A stretch of DNA of 64,000 bases from assembly GCF_001591805.1 (NCBI RefSeq), contig NZ_BCVP01000030.1, forward strand, positions 1-64,000. Direction: 5' to 3'. Shown here piece after piece: positions 1 to 9,814 of this stretch. Origin of the DNA: Neobacillus novalis NBRC 102450. Its GTDB lineage: Bacteria > Bacillota > Bacilli > Bacillales > Cytobacillaceae. Positions within the stretch are counted from its first letter, which is position 1. Each line of letters begins with the position of its first letter. The position numbers and the translations under genes were made by a program. The notes below the pieces were generated by a model. That model did not search any database. It saw nothing but the letters and a program-made list of their open reading frames with translations, and was not told the DNA's origin.

Positions 1-15
1 CGCTGGAGCTAGACA
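1..15 (-). repeat. edge of an intergenic palindromic repeat
   Basis: Read on the minus strand, the first 15 bases are TGTCTAGCTCCAGCG. This matches the leading end of the repeat found whole at 9692-9811 (TTGTCCAGCTCCGGCGCC) and degenerate at 34285-34342. The rest lies outside the window, so this is a partial copy. Confidence 0.5.
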
Positions 16-56
16 TTTCTCAAAGTCAAAAATTTATACTTTCTTATCTGTAAAGT

Positions 57-85
57 AAAAAGATGATCCCTTAAGACCATCTTTA
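57..85 (-). terminator. Rho-independent terminator after artM
   Basis: A 7-bp stem, AAAGATG/CATCTTT, closes a 12-base loop just beyond the artM stop. On the minus strand it is followed by a T-rich run. It would end the artPQM transcript. Confidence 0.6.
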
Positions 86-96
86 GCATATCCTTA

Positions 97-819
97 TTAA
101 AGCATTTTTTGCAAGAAATCCTGTGCCCTTTTGCTTTTTGGATTGGCGAAGAATTCTTTTGGCGGGGCATCTTCAACGAGTATGCCGCCATCAAGAAACA
201 GAACCCGGTCAGCGACTTCCCTTGCAAAGCCCATTTCATGTGTCACAATCGCCATCGTCATGCCTGTATCGACAAGCGATTTCATGACCTCAAGAACCTC
301 CTTGACCATTTCCGGATCAAGAGCAGACGTTGGTTCATCAAACAGCATAACCTCCGGCTCCATCGCCAACGCTCGGGCAATCGCCACCCTTTGTTTTTGC
401 CCGCCAGATAATTTTGTAGGATATTCATTGGCTTTTTCCGATAAGCCTACTTGTTCCAATAGCTTATAGGCTACTTTTTCCGCTTGATCCTTTGATAGCC
501 CTTTTACTTTAATAGGTGCATAAGTAAGATTTTGCAAAACGGTTTTATGCGGAAACAAATGAAAGTGCTGAAAAACCATACCGACATTTTGCCGCACCTT
601 CATAATGTTTGTTTTTTTATCGGTAACATCTTCATTTCCTACCCAAATCTTCCCGTCAGTTGGTTCTTCAAGTAGATTCAAACAACGGAGGAAAGTAGAT
701 TTACCAGATCCTGAAGGGCCGATGATTGCTACGACTTCCCCTTTATTAATGGAGGTGGAAATGCCTTTTAGAACTTCTAGTTTTCCATAGTTCTTATACA
801 AGTTTTCGATCTTAATCAC
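97..819 (-). CDS. artM: polar amino-acid (arginine-type) ABC transporter ATPase
   Basis: ATP-binding subunit of a polar amino-acid importer, acting on the cytoplasmic face of the membrane. The 240-aa protein has Walker [10 protein letters not shown] (residues 34-42), the ABC signature LSGGQ near 138, Walker B LLFDEP-type residues ([12 protein letters not shown]) and the switch histidine in VTHEMGF. Length is normal for the HisP/GlnQ family. It overlaps artQ by 8 bases and is last in the artP-artQ-artM operon. The position beside brxB and the bkd genes matches B. subtilis yqiZ (artM), which is why arginine is preferred. The substrate cannot be fixed from sequence alone. Confidence 0.9.
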   Translation of the reverse strand: MIKIENLYKNYGKLEVLKGISTSINKGEVVAIIGPSGSGKSTFLRCLNLLEEPTDGKIWVGNEDVTDKKTNIMKVRQNVGMVFQHFHLFPHKTVLQNLTYAPIKVKGLSKDQAEKVAYKLLEQVGLSEKANEYPTKLSGGQKQRVAIARALAMEPEVMLFDEPTSALDPEMVKEVLEVMKSLVDTGMTMAIVTHEMGFAREVADRVLFLDGGILVEDAPPKEFFANPKSKRAQDFLQKML

Positions 820-1471
820 TGCGTCTCATTCTCCCTTCAAGCGCTTTTCCTAAGAAGGTCAAGGTAATCACCATTAAGTAATAAATTAAACCCGCTATTA
901 ATAATGGTTCAAAAAACGAGTAGTTTTCCGCCCCCACTTGATAAGAACGACGCATAATATCCATAACCCCGATTGTGGTGACAATCGCCGATTCCTTGGT
1001 TAGGGTAATAAATTCGTTCATTAACGCTGGAAGGATATTTTTAAGTGCTTGCGGCAGAATGATATCCCACATCATTTTTCTATACGGCACACCTAATGCC
1101 ATCGCTGCTTCTTGCTGGCCTTTATCAACAGCGAGAATTCCTGCCCGGATAATTTCTGAAATATAGGCACCTGAATTAAGTGCAAATGATAAAATGGCCG
1201 CAGTATATGGCTCAATTTGATAGCCGATTAGCTGCGGTGAACCATAATAAATCAACATCAATTGCAATACTAACGGTGTCCCTCGGAAAATCGAGGTATA
1301 CACATCCGCAACCCAGTTAAGAATTTTTACCGAACTAATTTTAAATAATGATAAAATGATTCCAAGTGCAAACCCTAATACCCCAGCTAATAGCACAATC
1401 TGAAGGGTAACTAAAATACCCTTTAAAATATATGGCATGGAGGGAATGAATTGAGTAAAATCTAAGTTCAT
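812..1471 (-). CDS. artQ: polar amino-acid ABC transporter permease
   Basis: Membrane permease of the importer encoded with artM and artP. The 219-aa protein has about five hydrophobic spans and the cytoplasmic EAA loop ([16 protein letters not shown], near residues 141-156) that docks on the ATPase. It belongs to the HisM/GlnP family, which forms a homodimeric channel when only one permease gene is present, as here. It sits 71 bp after artP and overlaps artM. The ATG start begins [13 protein letters not shown]. Equivalent to B. subtilis yqiY (artQ) by position and family. Confidence 0.9.
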   Translation of the reverse strand: MNLDFTQFIPSMPYILKGILVTLQIVLLAGVLGFALGIILSLFKISSVKILNWVADVYTSIFRGTPLVLQLMLIYYGSPQLIGYQIEPYTAAILSFALNSGAYISEIIRAGILAVDKGQQEAAMALGVPYRKMMWDIILPQALKNILPALMNEFITLTKESAIVTTIGVMDIMRRSYQVGAENYSFFEPLLIAGLIYYLMVITLTFLGKALEGRMRRSD

Positions 1472-1542
1472 TCATCTTCCGTCCTCTCTTTAATAAAAAT
1501 GTTTAGAGACGCTCAGAATCGAACGTCTCATGCGAATCTAGA

Positions 1543-2325
1543 TTATTGTTCCCCGCCGAACCACTTCACAACAAATTTTTGCAGCTCGCCGTTATCTTTC
1601 ATTTTCTTTAACTCTTTGTTAAATTTCGCTGTTAACTCACTGTTTTTCGGAAAGGCAATTGCAGAACCTGCTTCTTTAGGGTCATCACTAAGGGTGAAGC
1701 CTGCAAAATCTTTTTCTTTCTCCAAATACCCTTTTGCTACTGTGTCTTCAATAATCGCAGCATCAAAACGGCCTGATTTGATTTCTTGAATGAGATCTGG
1801 AATACGATTACGGTTTTCAATTTTAATCGGCACTTCTTTATTGATTTCCTGTGCTTTCCCTTCTTGAATCGAGCCAAGCTGAACACCAACCGTTTTTCCT
1901 TTTAAATCCGCAATCGATTTAATGCCGCTGTCTTTTTTAGAAACTATTAAGTGATGGGCTGTAAAATAAATATCACTGAAATCAACGTTCTTTTTCCTTT
2001 TTTCCGTTGGCGTCATTCCCGCTAGGACAAAATCGGCTTGTCCAGATTTCAAGGATTGAACTAAACCACTGAAATCCATATCCTTAACCTTGACTTCGTA
2101 TCCAAGGTTTTTCGTAATTGCTTTAGCTAGATCTGCATCAAAGCCAATGATTTCATCACTTTTTCCCGTTTCAACATATTCAAATGGCGGGTAATCCGCA
2201 GAGGTTGCCATTACTAATACCTTCTTATCCCCGCTTTTCTTATTTGCTTTATCGCTCGTACCGCATGCGGCAAGCACTCCTACTGTCAGCATCATGGTAA
2301 ATAATAAAATAAAGCCCTTTTTCAT
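1543..2325 (-). CDS. artP: amino-acid ABC transporter substrate-binding lipoprotein
   Basis: Extracellular solute-binding lipoprotein of the artPQM importer. The first 20 residues form a lipoprotein signal ending in the lipobox LAAC, with the acylated cysteine at position 21. The mature part is a two-lobed SBP_bac_3 domain (ATSADYPPFEYVETGK; later GQADFVLAGMTPT), usual for polar amino-acid binders. The 260-aa length is typical. First gene of the operon; two ARG-box-like sequences lie 80-130 bp upstream, supporting arginine as the likely substrate. Corresponds to B. subtilis yqiX (artP). Confidence 0.9.
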   Translation of the reverse strand: MKKGFILLFTMMLTVGVLAACGTSDKANKKSGDKKVLVMATSADYPPFEYVETGKSDEIIGFDADLAKAITKNLGYEVKVKDMDFSGLVQSLKSGQADFVLAGMTPTEKRKKNVDFSDIYFTAHHLIVSKKDSGIKSIADLKGKTVGVQLGSIQEGKAQEINKEVPIKIENRNRIPDLIQEIKSGRFDAAIIEDTVAKGYLEKEKDFAGFTLSDDPKEAGSAIAFPKNSELTAKFNKELKKMKDNGELQKFVVKWFGGEQ

Positions 2326-2401
2326 TTGTTTTCCTCCTATAATTTATCCGAAAATTTGAACTCGTAATATTCATCTCATTTTCAAGATAGATAGATTATT
2401 T

Positions 2402-2456
2402 GATTAATAATTATTCAATGTAATGAATTTTAACACAAACTAATAATTATGCAAAT
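2402..2456. promoter_or_regulatory. two ARG-box-like operators upstream of artP
   Basis: Two 18-bp sites with start points 36 bp apart, ATTAATAATTATTCAATG (2403-2420) and ACTAATAATTATGCAAAT (2439-2456), share 14 of 18 positions. Each resembles the ArgR/AhrC box consensus (TGAAT-W4-ATTCA, B. subtilis form ending ATKCAA). AhrC itself is encoded at 24374-24823. Binding is inferred from the match. Confidence 0.5.
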
Positions 2457-2505
2457 ATGTTTTTAAAAATTCGTATATATTTTTTTACTGTAATTTTTTC
2501 CATAG

Positions 2506-2538
2506 AAAAAGGACTAACCGCAATAAGAGATTAGTCCT
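2506..2538 (-). terminator. terminator after brxB
   Basis: An 8-bp perfect stem, AGGACTAA/TTAGTCCT, with a 13-base loop. On the minus strand it is followed by TTTTTC. It lies 13 bp past the brxB stop and separates that unit from artPQM. Confidence 0.75.
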
Positions 2539-2550
2539 GATGATTTCAGC

Positions 2551-2988
2551 TTAAAATTCTTCACAGTTTTCATCAAATTCTTTTTGCAGTTTTGAAACGA
2601 CCGTTGCTGGATCAAAGCCTTCAATTTGATGTCTTTCGACCATTGAGAGAATCTTTCCATCTTTTAATAACGCAAAAGATGGTGAGGATGGCGGATAACC
2701 GGTGAAAAAGCTTCTCGCTGTTTCGGTTGCTTCCTTATCCTGTCCGGCAAAAACGGTAACCAGGTGATCTGGACGCTTATCATAATGAACAGCATGAGCA
2801 GCTGCAGGACGGGCAACGCCGCCGGCACAGCCACAAACAGAGTTAATCATCACTAACGTTGTGCCTTTTTGTGCAAGTGCTTCTTCTACATCCGCACCTG
2901 TTTTTAGTTCTTTATACCCAGCAGACACGATTTCTTGACGTGCCTGGTTAACCACATCATTCATAAAAAAGTTAAAGTCCATGCTCAT
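2551..2988 (-). CDS. brxB: bacilliredoxin BrxB (YqiW family)
   Basis: Thioredoxin-fold bacilliredoxin that removes bacillithiol from S-bacillithiolated proteins in the cytoplasm. The 145-aa protein carries the diagnostic CGC active site in NSVCGCAGG (Cys52 and Cys54) in place of the CxxC of thioredoxins, plus the family segment [12 protein letters not shown]. Start MSMDFN has AAGGAG ten bases upstream; a second ATG two codons in is possible. It stands alone between the mut genes and art genes, with its own terminator. This is the same place relative to bkd and art as B. subtilis yqiW. Confidence 0.92.
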   Translation of the reverse strand: MSMDFNFFMNDVVNQARQEIVSAGYKELKTGADVEEALAQKGTTLVMINSVCGCAGGVARPAAAHAVHYDKRPDHLVTVFAGQDKEATETARSFFTGYPPSSPSFALLKDGKILSMVERHQIEGFDPATVVSKLQKEFDENCEEF

Positions 2989-3061
2989 AAAAATGTCACT
3001 CCTTAGTGTTTTACATAACTACATCATACCAGTTATAATGTGCTTTTTCCAAATGAAATGA

Positions 3062-4186
3062 TTATTCTTTATTCGTTAAAAAGGTATTAAATAGAGTTTC
3101 AACAGCAGCTGCGACCGTCTTTTCTCCCGCAATAACTTCATTTTCCAACTTAGGCAGCTGATTTCTTATCCCACGGTGTTGATAGAAATGGAATTCGAGC
3201 TGATCGGTAATCATCGAATAAAGCCATTCTCTTGCTTGGCTTTTCCTTCTTTCGTTAAACACTCCTGATGCTTTGCCTGTTTGTTCAAAGGATTGAATGA
3301 CCCTCCAGATTTCACTGATGCCCTCCTGGGTCATCGAGGAGCATGTATACGCTTTTGTTGCCCAGCCCTTTGTAGCTGGCTGCAGAAAGTGGAGGATGCG
3401 GTTATACTCTTTTCTTGTCTGCTCCGCCTTCTGCTTATTTGCTCCATCCGCTTTGTGAACAAGGATCGCATCAGCCAGTTCCATGATTCCCTTTTTCATC
3501 CCTTGCAATTCGTCACCTGCTCCTGTTAGCACAAGGAGCATAAAAAAGTCGACCATATCCCGAATAATGACTTCACTTTGGCCAACCCCTACTGTTTCGA
3601 TTAAAATCACATCATAGCCCGCCGCTTCACAAATCAGCAGTGATTCCCTTGTTTTCCGGTGTACCCCGCCAAGCTTTCCCGCAGTTGGTGAGGGGCGGAT
3701 GAAGGCTCTTGGGTTTCTCGCCAATTGCTCCATCCTTGTTTTGTCTCCAAGAATACTGCCGCCGCTAATACTCGAGCTTGGGTCAATGGCCAGAACGGCA
3801 ACCCGGTGACCGAGGTCACATAAATAACTCCCAAAGGCTTCAATAAAGGTACTTTTGCCTGCGCCGGGGACACCGGTGATGCCAATGCGAATGGATTTGC
3901 CGCCATTAGGCAGAAGTTTTTGCAAGAGCTGCTGTGCTTTTTGGAAATGCTGTTCAGCATTGCTTTCCACTAGGGTGAGGGCCCTTGCTAGTAGACTCCG
4001 TTCACCTTTTATTACACCTTCATAAAGCTCATCAACTGATGGTTCCGAGTTCCTGCGTTTTTGAAAACGGATATTTTTTTGAATCGAAGCCGATTGCCCT
4101 TCATGCTCCTGACCTTTTCTTACGATACTTGAACAATTTTCAGGATTATTTGGGTCACTCCACTCCGGTTTATGATCCGTCGCCAT
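3062..4186 (-). CDS. meaB: methylmalonyl-CoA mutase G-protein chaperone MeaB
   Basis: P-loop GTPase that loads and protects adenosylcobalamin on methylmalonyl-CoA mutase. Walker A GVPGAGKST is at residues 105-113. The ArgK/MeaB signature VILIETVGVGQSE follows, and the base-specificity motif VHKADGANK comes later. At 374 aa it is about 40-50 residues longer than many MeaB proteins because of a polar N-terminal extension (residues 1-50). The ATG overlaps the mutB stop as TAATG, with GGAAGTG upstream, so this start is preferred, although a start nearer residue 55 cannot be excluded. It is translationally coupled to mutB. Confidence 0.93.
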   Translation of the reverse strand: MATDHKPEWSDPNNPENCSSIVRKGQEHEGQSASIQKNIRFQKRRNSEPSVDELYEGVIKGERSLLARALTLVESNAEQHFQKAQQLLQKLLPNGGKSIRIGITGVPGAGKSTFIEAFGSYLCDLGHRVAVLAIDPSSSISGGSILGDKTRMEQLARNPRAFIRPSPTAGKLGGVHRKTRESLLICEAAGYDVILIETVGVGQSEVIIRDMVDFFMLLVLTGAGDELQGMKKGIMELADAILVHKADGANKQKAEQTRKEYNRILHFLQPATKGWATKAYTCSSMTQEGISEIWRVIQSFEQTGKASGVFNERRKSQAREWLYSMITDQLEFHFYQHRGIRNQLPKLENEVIAGEKTVAAAVETLFNTFLTNKE

Positions 4187-6384
4187 TACTCTGACACTTC
4201 CTCATAACCAAGTTGTTTATAAATCTCCTTAATGACCTTTTGGGCTGCAACAGGAATAATTGTCCCTGGCCCAAAGATAGCTGATGCACCGTGGTCATAT
4301 AAGAATTGATAATCTTGGGCAGGAATAACTCCGCCAATAACAACCAATATATCTTCCCTGCCTAATCTTCTTAGTTCCTCCACTAACTGTGGTAACAACG
4401 TTTTATGCCCGGCGGCAAGTGAACTCATGCCAATTACATGAACATCGTTTTCAACTGCCTGTAATGCGGATTCTTCAGCCGTTTGGAACAATGGACCGAT
4501 ATCGACATCAAAGCCGAGATCGGCAAATGCAGTGGCAATGACCTTCGCGCCGCGGTCATGACCGTCCTGGCCCATCTTCGCCACTAATATTCTTGGTCTT
4601 CTGCCTTCATTTTCAAGAAATTCATAGGTCATTTTTTGTACTTCCGTGATTTCCTCCTCATTGTTAAACGCTGTACTATATACACCGCTTATCGAGCGGA
4701 TGATTGCTTTATGTCTGCCGGCAGCCGACTCAAGCGCATCAGAAATTTCACCAAGTGTCGCTCGCACTCGTGCGGCCTGTACTGCGAGCTCCAATAAGTT
4801 TTGCTCACCTGTTTCCGCTGCCTTCGTTAAAGCGCTCAGTGCTTCTTCCACTTTATGGTCATCACGACTGGCTTTCAAGGAATTTAATTTTTCGATTTGT
4901 TTTAAGCGGACAGCCGTATTATCGATATCTAAAATATCAATAGCCTCTTCTTTTTCGAGGCGGTAACGATTGACGCCAATAATTGTTTCCTTCCCGGAAT
5001 CAATTTGCGCCTGTCTTCGAGCGGCTGCCTCCTCAATTCTCATCTTCGGCAGGCCTGTTTCAATTGCCTGCGCCATTCCACCAAGACTTTCAATCTCTTC
5101 AATATGTGTCCAGGCTCTTTGCACCAATTTATCGGTCAATTTTTCAACATAATACGAGCCTGCCCACGGATCAATAACCTTCGTCATTCCCGTTTCTTCT
5201 TGTAAAAATAACTGGGTATTGCGGGCGATTCGGGCCGAGAAGTCAGTTGGCAAGGCAATCGCCTCATCCAAGGCATTTGTATGCAATGATTGGGTATGCC
5301 CCATTACTGCCGCATGTGCCTCAATCAGTGTTCTAGTAACATTGTTAAAAGGATCCTGCTCGGTCAAACTCCATCCGGAAGTTTGTGAATGGGTTCGTAA
5401 TGCTAATGATTTTTCATTTTTTGGCTGGAAGGATTTCATCATTTTTGCCCAGATTAAGCGGGCCGCCCGCATTTTGGCTATTTCCATAAAGTAATTCATC
5501 CCAATGGCCCAGAAAAACGACAGCCTTGGGGCAAATGAGTCGATTTCAATTCCAGCCTTAAGGCCTGTCCTTACGTATTCCAAACCATCCGCAAGTGTAT
5601 AGGCTAGCTCTAAATCGGCCGGTGCCCCGGCCTCTTGCATGTGGTAGCCGGATATGCTGATACTATTAAACTTTGGCATGTATTTTGACGTATATTCAAA
5701 AATATCGGCAATAATCTTCATCGACATTTCCGGCGGGTAAATATACGTGTTACGAACCATATATTCTTTTAAAATATCATTTTGAATCGTTCCTGATAGT
5801 TTGTCCTGACTGACTCCCTGTTCTTCGGCCGTTACGATAAAATAAGCCAGTATCGGAAGAACGGCCCCGTTCATTGTCATCGAAACGGACATTTGATCCA
5901 ATGGAATTCCGTCAAAAAGTGTCTTCATGTCGAGAACAGAATCGATCGCCACACCCGCTTTCCCAACATCACCAACAACCCGTGGATGGTCGGAATCATA
6001 GCCGCGGTGGGTTGCTAAATCAAAGGCGACCGATAACCCCTTTTGCCCCATCGCTAGATTGCGCCGGTAAAAGGCGTTACTTTCCTCAGCAGTTGAAAAC
6101 CCTGCGTATTGTCTGACCGTCCATGGACGATTGACATACATAGTCGGATACGGTCCTCTTGTATAAGGTGGGAGTCCCGGAAGATCATCAATATGCGCTA
6201 ACCCTTCCCGGTCCTCTTTTGTATAAAGTGGTTTTATAGCGATTTGTTCATTTGTTTCAAACAGTAGGTCCTCAATGGAAATGTCAATATCCTGTTTGAC
6301 TTTTTTCTGCCACTGTTCTTTTGTGATTAACTTTTGCTCGTCAAACAATGCTAAATTTTGAAAATCAGGCTTTTGTTTTTTCAT
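4186..6384 (-). CDS. mutB: methylmalonyl-CoA mutase large (catalytic) subunit
   Basis: Adenosylcobalamin-dependent interconversion of succinyl-CoA and (R)-methylmalonyl-CoA. The 732-aa protein has the substrate TIM barrel ([18 protein letters not shown]; later [20 protein letters not shown]) and a C-terminal B12 domain with DGHDRG at residues 607-612, His609 being the lower cobalt ligand. Length and domain order match the heterodimeric bacterial enzyme. It overlaps mutA by 20 bp and meaB by 1 bp, so the three genes form one translationally coupled unit. Next to the bkd operon it would channel propionyl units from valine and isoleucine into the TCA cycle. Confidence 0.95.
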   Translation of the reverse strand: MKKQKPDFQNLALFDEQKLITKEQWQKKVKQDIDISIEDLLFETNEQIAIKPLYTKEDREGLAHIDDLPGLPPYTRGPYPTMYVNRPWTVRQYAGFSTAEESNAFYRRNLAMGQKGLSVAFDLATHRGYDSDHPRVVGDVGKAGVAIDSVLDMKTLFDGIPLDQMSVSMTMNGAVLPILAYFIVTAEEQGVSQDKLSGTIQNDILKEYMVRNTYIYPPEMSMKIIADIFEYTSKYMPKFNSISISGYHMQEAGAPADLELAYTLADGLEYVRTGLKAGIEIDSFAPRLSFFWAIGMNYFMEIAKMRAARLIWAKMMKSFQPKNEKSLALRTHSQTSGWSLTEQDPFNNVTRTLIEAHAAVMGHTQSLHTNALDEAIALPTDFSARIARNTQLFLQEETGMTKVIDPWAGSYYVEKLTDKLVQRAWTHIEEIESLGGMAQAIETGLPKMRIEEAAARRQAQIDSGKETIIGVNRYRLEKEEAIDILDIDNTAVRLKQIEKLNSLKASRDDHKVEEALSALTKAAETGEQNLLELAVQAARVRATLGEISDALESAAGRHKAIIRSISGVYSTAFNNEEEITEVQKMTYEFLENEGRRPRILVAKMGQDGHDRGAKVIATAFADLGFDVDIGPLFQTAEESALQAVENDVHVIGMSSLAAGHKTLLPQLVEELRRLGREDILVVIGGVIPAQDYQFLYDHGASAIFGPGTIIPVAAQKVIKEIYKQLGYEEVSE

Positions 6385-8230
6385 TGGTGTTCACCTCCAG
6401 TTCGCTCAAGATTGCCGACAGAGTTTTATAGCAGTTGCTTTTCAGATGGATAAACTGCTTAATGCCTTCGTTTATCCATTGGTCTTGTTTTTCCTTTTCG
6501 GGGAGTCCTGCTAAATAAAAAACCCGCTCTGGGAATTCAGCCTTTAATGCCGCTAGGATTTCATGACCAATCGTTTCATATTGATCATTTGTACCTAAGA
6601 TACAGACGTACTTAGTCGACAGTTCTGAGACAAATTGTTTTGCAGTCTCTATGGATGAAATAGCATTACTTTCTACTACTTCTAAGCCACCCGTAGCAAG
6701 AAAACTCTTCATAAAATCAAGCCTTGCCTTATACTGTTTTAATTCCCCAATACAAATCAAACCTACTGATGGCTTCGCAGCTAATTTTTCTTCGATACTT
6801 TTTGCTTTTCTTCGCAATTCTTCATATGGTTCGGCCAACCGTTTTTCGAGAATAGCTTCAATTTTTCCCCCATCAGCAAAATATGGTTTCTCGTTTACTA
6901 GTGGTTTCTGAGGTACAGCATCAGCTAAATTAGCAAAGACATTTGTCCCAACAATACTTTGTTTTCTTGTTTGAATATCGCTATTCCTTTTTTCATAAAC
7001 AGCGGTTATTTCCTGCTGGAGCCAGCTGGATTTTAACACTTCAAGAATTCCGCCTGATGAATCGATTTGTTGGAAAAAGACCCACGCTTTCTCAGCGAGT
7101 TGGTTAGTTAATGCTTCCACATACCAAGAACCGCCGGCAGGATCTATTACTTTTTTTAGATGCGCTTCTTCTTTTAAGAGCAGCTGGATATTTCTAGCGA
7201 TTCTCTCAGAAAACGGTGTTGTACCAGTAAGTTCATCATAAGGACTTACATGTAAATATTGAATCCCACCTATAATAGCTGCAAAGGCTTCATTCCCTCC
7301 TCTTAGCAGGTTTACGTGGGGGTCATGAACAGTTTTGGTAAAAGAAGAAGTTACCGCAGCAATTACCATCCCACGTACTTCTTCTGTTGCACCATATAGT
7401 TCGGTTATTCGATTCCAGAGGACGCGGGCTGCCCGCAGTTTAGCTATTTCCATGAAATAATTACTGCCAATCGAGAATTGGAAGATCATTTTCGTTAAAA
7501 TTTCCTCCAGCTCTATTCCTTTTTCCTGCAGTTTTTCAAGATAATAGACTCCTACCGCGATGGCAATCCCAAGCTCTTGAACAGCATTTGCCCCGCCATT
7601 ATGATAAGGAACAGAATCAATTAAGATTGTGCGTAAGTTAGGAAAATTACTATTTGATAGCTGGATATTCTTAACCCATTCAGTGAAAAATTCATTGGAA
7701 ATAATTCCCTCTTCTGCAAACAGAGCTATTGGGTCGGAACCAATATATCCGCAGAGTTGATTGTGGCCATCCAACCCTGCTACTTCTGTAAGAAATGACG
7801 TTTGTAAGTCTTTTGCGTTGATAGCAAATGGGTATTGATGATAGATTCCTGCTAGTATGTTTACTAGGCTTTTCTCCTCCTCAAACAGCACCTTTTTCAC
7901 ATCAAATGAAATGGCAGATTGCCCTTTATCAAATGATTGGTGGAGTTTCTCCTGCAATTCTTGTGGTGTTTGATAGGTAATACGCTGTGCTGCTTTCCAT
8001 TCATTTTTCATATATCCAAGAGGATAAACCCCTCTTCTAAAATCGGAACCACCTGGGAATTCTGGAACGGACTGCTCATCCTGTCTTGTATAAAGCGGTT
8101 TCAAAACTATGTTTTCATATGTAGTAGTTTGTAATGATTCGACCGTTTTGCCTTTTAGAGATGCTTCAGCTTTTTCTTCCCATTCATACCTTGTCTTTAA
8201 GGCAAAAGACTGATTCTTTATTTTTTCCAA
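6365..8230 (-). CDS. mutA: methylmalonyl-CoA mutase small subunit
   Basis: Non-catalytic partner of the MutAB heterodimer. It keeps the barrel fold ([20 protein letters not shown], and [20 protein letters not shown] in place of the catalytic segment). Its C-terminal domain lacks the DxHxxG cobalamin motif that mutB has, as known for this subunit. I place the start at a TTG at 8230 (LEKIKNQ), nine bases after AAAGGGGG. The ATG at 8239 touches that Shine-Dalgarno sequence directly and is less likely. About 621 aa. First gene of mutA-mutB-meaB; the operon promoter must lie in 8231-8340. Confidence 0.9.
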   Translation of the reverse strand: MEKIKNQSFALKTRYEWEEKAEASLKGKTVESLQTTTYENIVLKPLYTRQDEQSVPEFPGGSDFRRGVYPLGYMKNEWKAAQRITYQTPQELQEKLHQSFDKGQSAISFDVKKVLFEEEKSLVNILAGIYHQYPFAINAKDLQTSFLTEVAGLDGHNQLCGYIGSDPIALFAEEGIISNEFFTEWVKNIQLSNSNFPNLRTILIDSVPYHNGGANAVQELGIAIAVGVYYLEKLQEKGIELEEILTKMIFQFSIGSNYFMEIAKLRAARVLWNRITELYGATEEVRGMVIAAVTSSFTKTVHDPHVNLLRGGNEAFAAIIGGIQYLHVSPYDELTGTTPFSERIARNIQLLLKEEAHLKKVIDPAGGSWYVEALTNQLAEKAWVFFQQIDSSGGILEVLKSSWLQQEITAVYEKRNSDIQTRKQSIVGTNVFANLADAVPQKPLVNEKPYFADGGKIEAILEKRLAEPYEELRRKAKSIEEKLAAKPSVGLICIGELKQYKARLDFMKSFLATGGLEVVESNAISSIETAKQFVSELSTKYVCILGTNDQYETIGHEILAALKAEFPERVFYLAGLPEKEKQDQWINEGIKQFIHLKSNCYKTLSAILSELEVNTNEKTKA

Positions 8231-8340
8231 ACTCCTCATCCCCCTTTCAATTACTAATTAAAGTAAAATTCAATTAACTCTTCTAAATACTATTTTATGG
8301 TACAAATAGAATTGAGGCAATGGAAAACGGTCGCCTAAAA

Positions 8341-8379
8341 ACAAAACAACCGCTGCACCCGATATGCAGCGGTTGTTTA
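8341..8379 (-). terminator. terminator of the bkd operon
   Basis: A 13-bp perfect stem, AACAACCGCTGCA/TGCAGCGGTTGTT, with a 7-base loop immediately after the bkdB stop. It ends in a T-containing tail on the minus strand and separates bkd from mutAB. Confidence 0.85.
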
Positions 8380-8380
8380 A

Positions 8381-9676
8381 TTAATAAATCGAGGTTGTTG
8401 ATTTTGAAGTATTTTCCAATATTTCTTTAACACGTTGTAAGAAACGACCGCTAACGAGACCATCTAATACTCTGTGATCAAGGGACATACATAGATTCAC
8501 CATGTCGCGAACAGCTATCATGCCATGATTCATAACCACTGGGCGCTTGACAATTGACTCCACCTGTAGAATCGCTGCCTGCGGGTAATTAATGATACCC
8601 ATTGATTGAACAGAGCCGAAAGAGCCTGTATTGTTCACGGTGAATGTTCCACCCTGCATATCCTCCGATCTAAGCTTCCCTGTTCTAACCTTTACAGCAA
8701 GCTCGGAGATTTCACGTGCAATTCCCTTAATCGTTTTTTCGTCGGCATTCTTGATAACTGGGACATAAAGTGCATCATCGGTTGCAACCGCAATCGAAAT
8801 ATTGATGTCTTTTTTCTGGATAATTTTTTCCCCGGCCCACATCGAATTGATTTGTGGGAATTCTTTCAATGCCTGTGCCACTGCCTTCACAAAGAAAGCA
8901 AAGAACGTTAAATTAAAGCCTTCTTTTTTCTTAAACTCGTCTTTTAGTGAGTTTCGATAGTCAACCAAGTTGGTTGCATCCACTTCAATCATGGTCCAAG
9001 CATGTGGTGCTTCGTGCTTGCTGCGCAGCATATTAGCAGCAATCGCTTTTCGGATGCCTGTTACCGGAATTTCGATGTCACCAGCAGTAACTGGGATATT
9101 CACCACAGGTGCCGCCTGCGCTGGACTAGAAACAGGCTGCGCCACTTCTTGTTTGGCAGCCGGGGCTGCTGCAGGCTCTACCTGCGCTTCTAGCCTTTGG
9201 CCAGCTACTGGGATATTTCCTGACTCAATTAATTTCAGAAGATCTTTTCTTGTAATTCGTCCACCCGCACCGGTGCCTGACACCTGAGTTAAATCAATGC
9301 CATGTTCTTGAGAAATTTTAAGCACTGCTGGAGAGTAACGGGCTTTATTTCCTTGATCCGCTTGGATTCCTGATTCTGCACCAATGGTTGCTGCAGCGGT
9401 TTTCTCAGCTTTTTCAGCTTCCTGAGGCTTACCGCCTTCAACCTCAATTGTACAGATAATCTCACCTACTGCTAATGTATCACCTTCACCAGCAATTAAC
9501 TCTTTAATCACACCTGTAAAGGAGGAAGGGACTTCTGCATTTACTTTATCTGTCATTACCTCTGCAAGAGGGTCGTATTTATTTACTTTGTCACCTACGG
9601 AAACAAGCCACTTACTGATTGTACCTTCGGTTACACTTTCCCCTAACTGAGGCATTTTTATCTGTTCAATTGCCAC
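8381..9676 (-). CDS. bkdB: branched-chain alpha-keto acid dehydrogenase E2
   Basis: Dihydrolipoyl acyltransferase core of the branched-chain keto-acid dehydrogenase, forming isobutyryl-, isovaleryl- and 2-methylbutyryl-CoA. Domain order: one lipoyl domain with the modified lysine in MTDKVNAEV (Lys44), an Ala/Pro-rich linker, a peripheral-subunit-binding domain (YSPAVLKISQEHGIDL, about 113-150), a second Ala/Pro linker, and the catalytic domain ending in SLDHRVLDG (His and Asp). The 431-aa length is normal. Last gene of the bkd operon. The gap to bkdAB holds an intergenic repeat rather than the tight coupling seen elsewhere in the operon. Confidence 0.95.
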   Translation of the reverse strand: MAIEQIKMPQLGESVTEGTISKWLVSVGDKVNKYDPLAEVMTDKVNAEVPSSFTGVIKELIAGEGDTLAVGEIICTIEVEGGKPQEAEKAEKTAAATIGAESGIQADQGNKARYSPAVLKISQEHGIDLTQVSGTGAGGRITRKDLLKLIESGNIPVAGQRLEAQVEPAAAPAAKQEVAQPVSSPAQAAPVVNIPVTAGDIEIPVTGIRKAIAANMLRSKHEAPHAWTMIEVDATNLVDYRNSLKDEFKKKEGFNLTFFAFFVKAVAQALKEFPQINSMWAGEKIIQKKDINISIAVATDDALYVPVIKNADEKTIKGIAREISELAVKVRTGKLRSEDMQGGTFTVNNTGSFGSVQSMGIINYPQAAILQVESIVKRPVVMNHGMIAVRDMVNLCMSLDHRVLDGLVSGRFLQRVKEILENTSKSTTSIY

Positions 9677-9691
9677 TGTTCATACCTCCTA

Positions 9692-9811
9692 TTGTCCAGC
9701 TCCGGCGCCTAGCCCCTCGAATCGCTTCGGTCCTGCCAATGAAGTCAAAGAACGACTTCACTGTCAGGCCCTCAAGCGCTTGTCGGGGCTGCCCAAGGCG
9801 CCTCCGCTTTT
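9692..9811. repeat. intergenic palindromic repeat (Bacillus REP/MITE-like)
   Basis: About 120 bp between bkdAB and bkdB. It begins CCAGCTCCGGCGCCTAGCC and ends GGCGCCTCCGCTTTT. Arms AGCCCC/GGGGCT and an inner GAAGTC-loop-GACTTC allow a long hairpin. Related ends occur at 1-15 and 34285-34342, so it is a dispersed family. It has no coding capacity and lies inside an operon, so it is transcribed. The similarity to common Bacillus intergenic repeats is from memory. Confidence 0.75.
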
Positions 9812-9814
9812 CTA

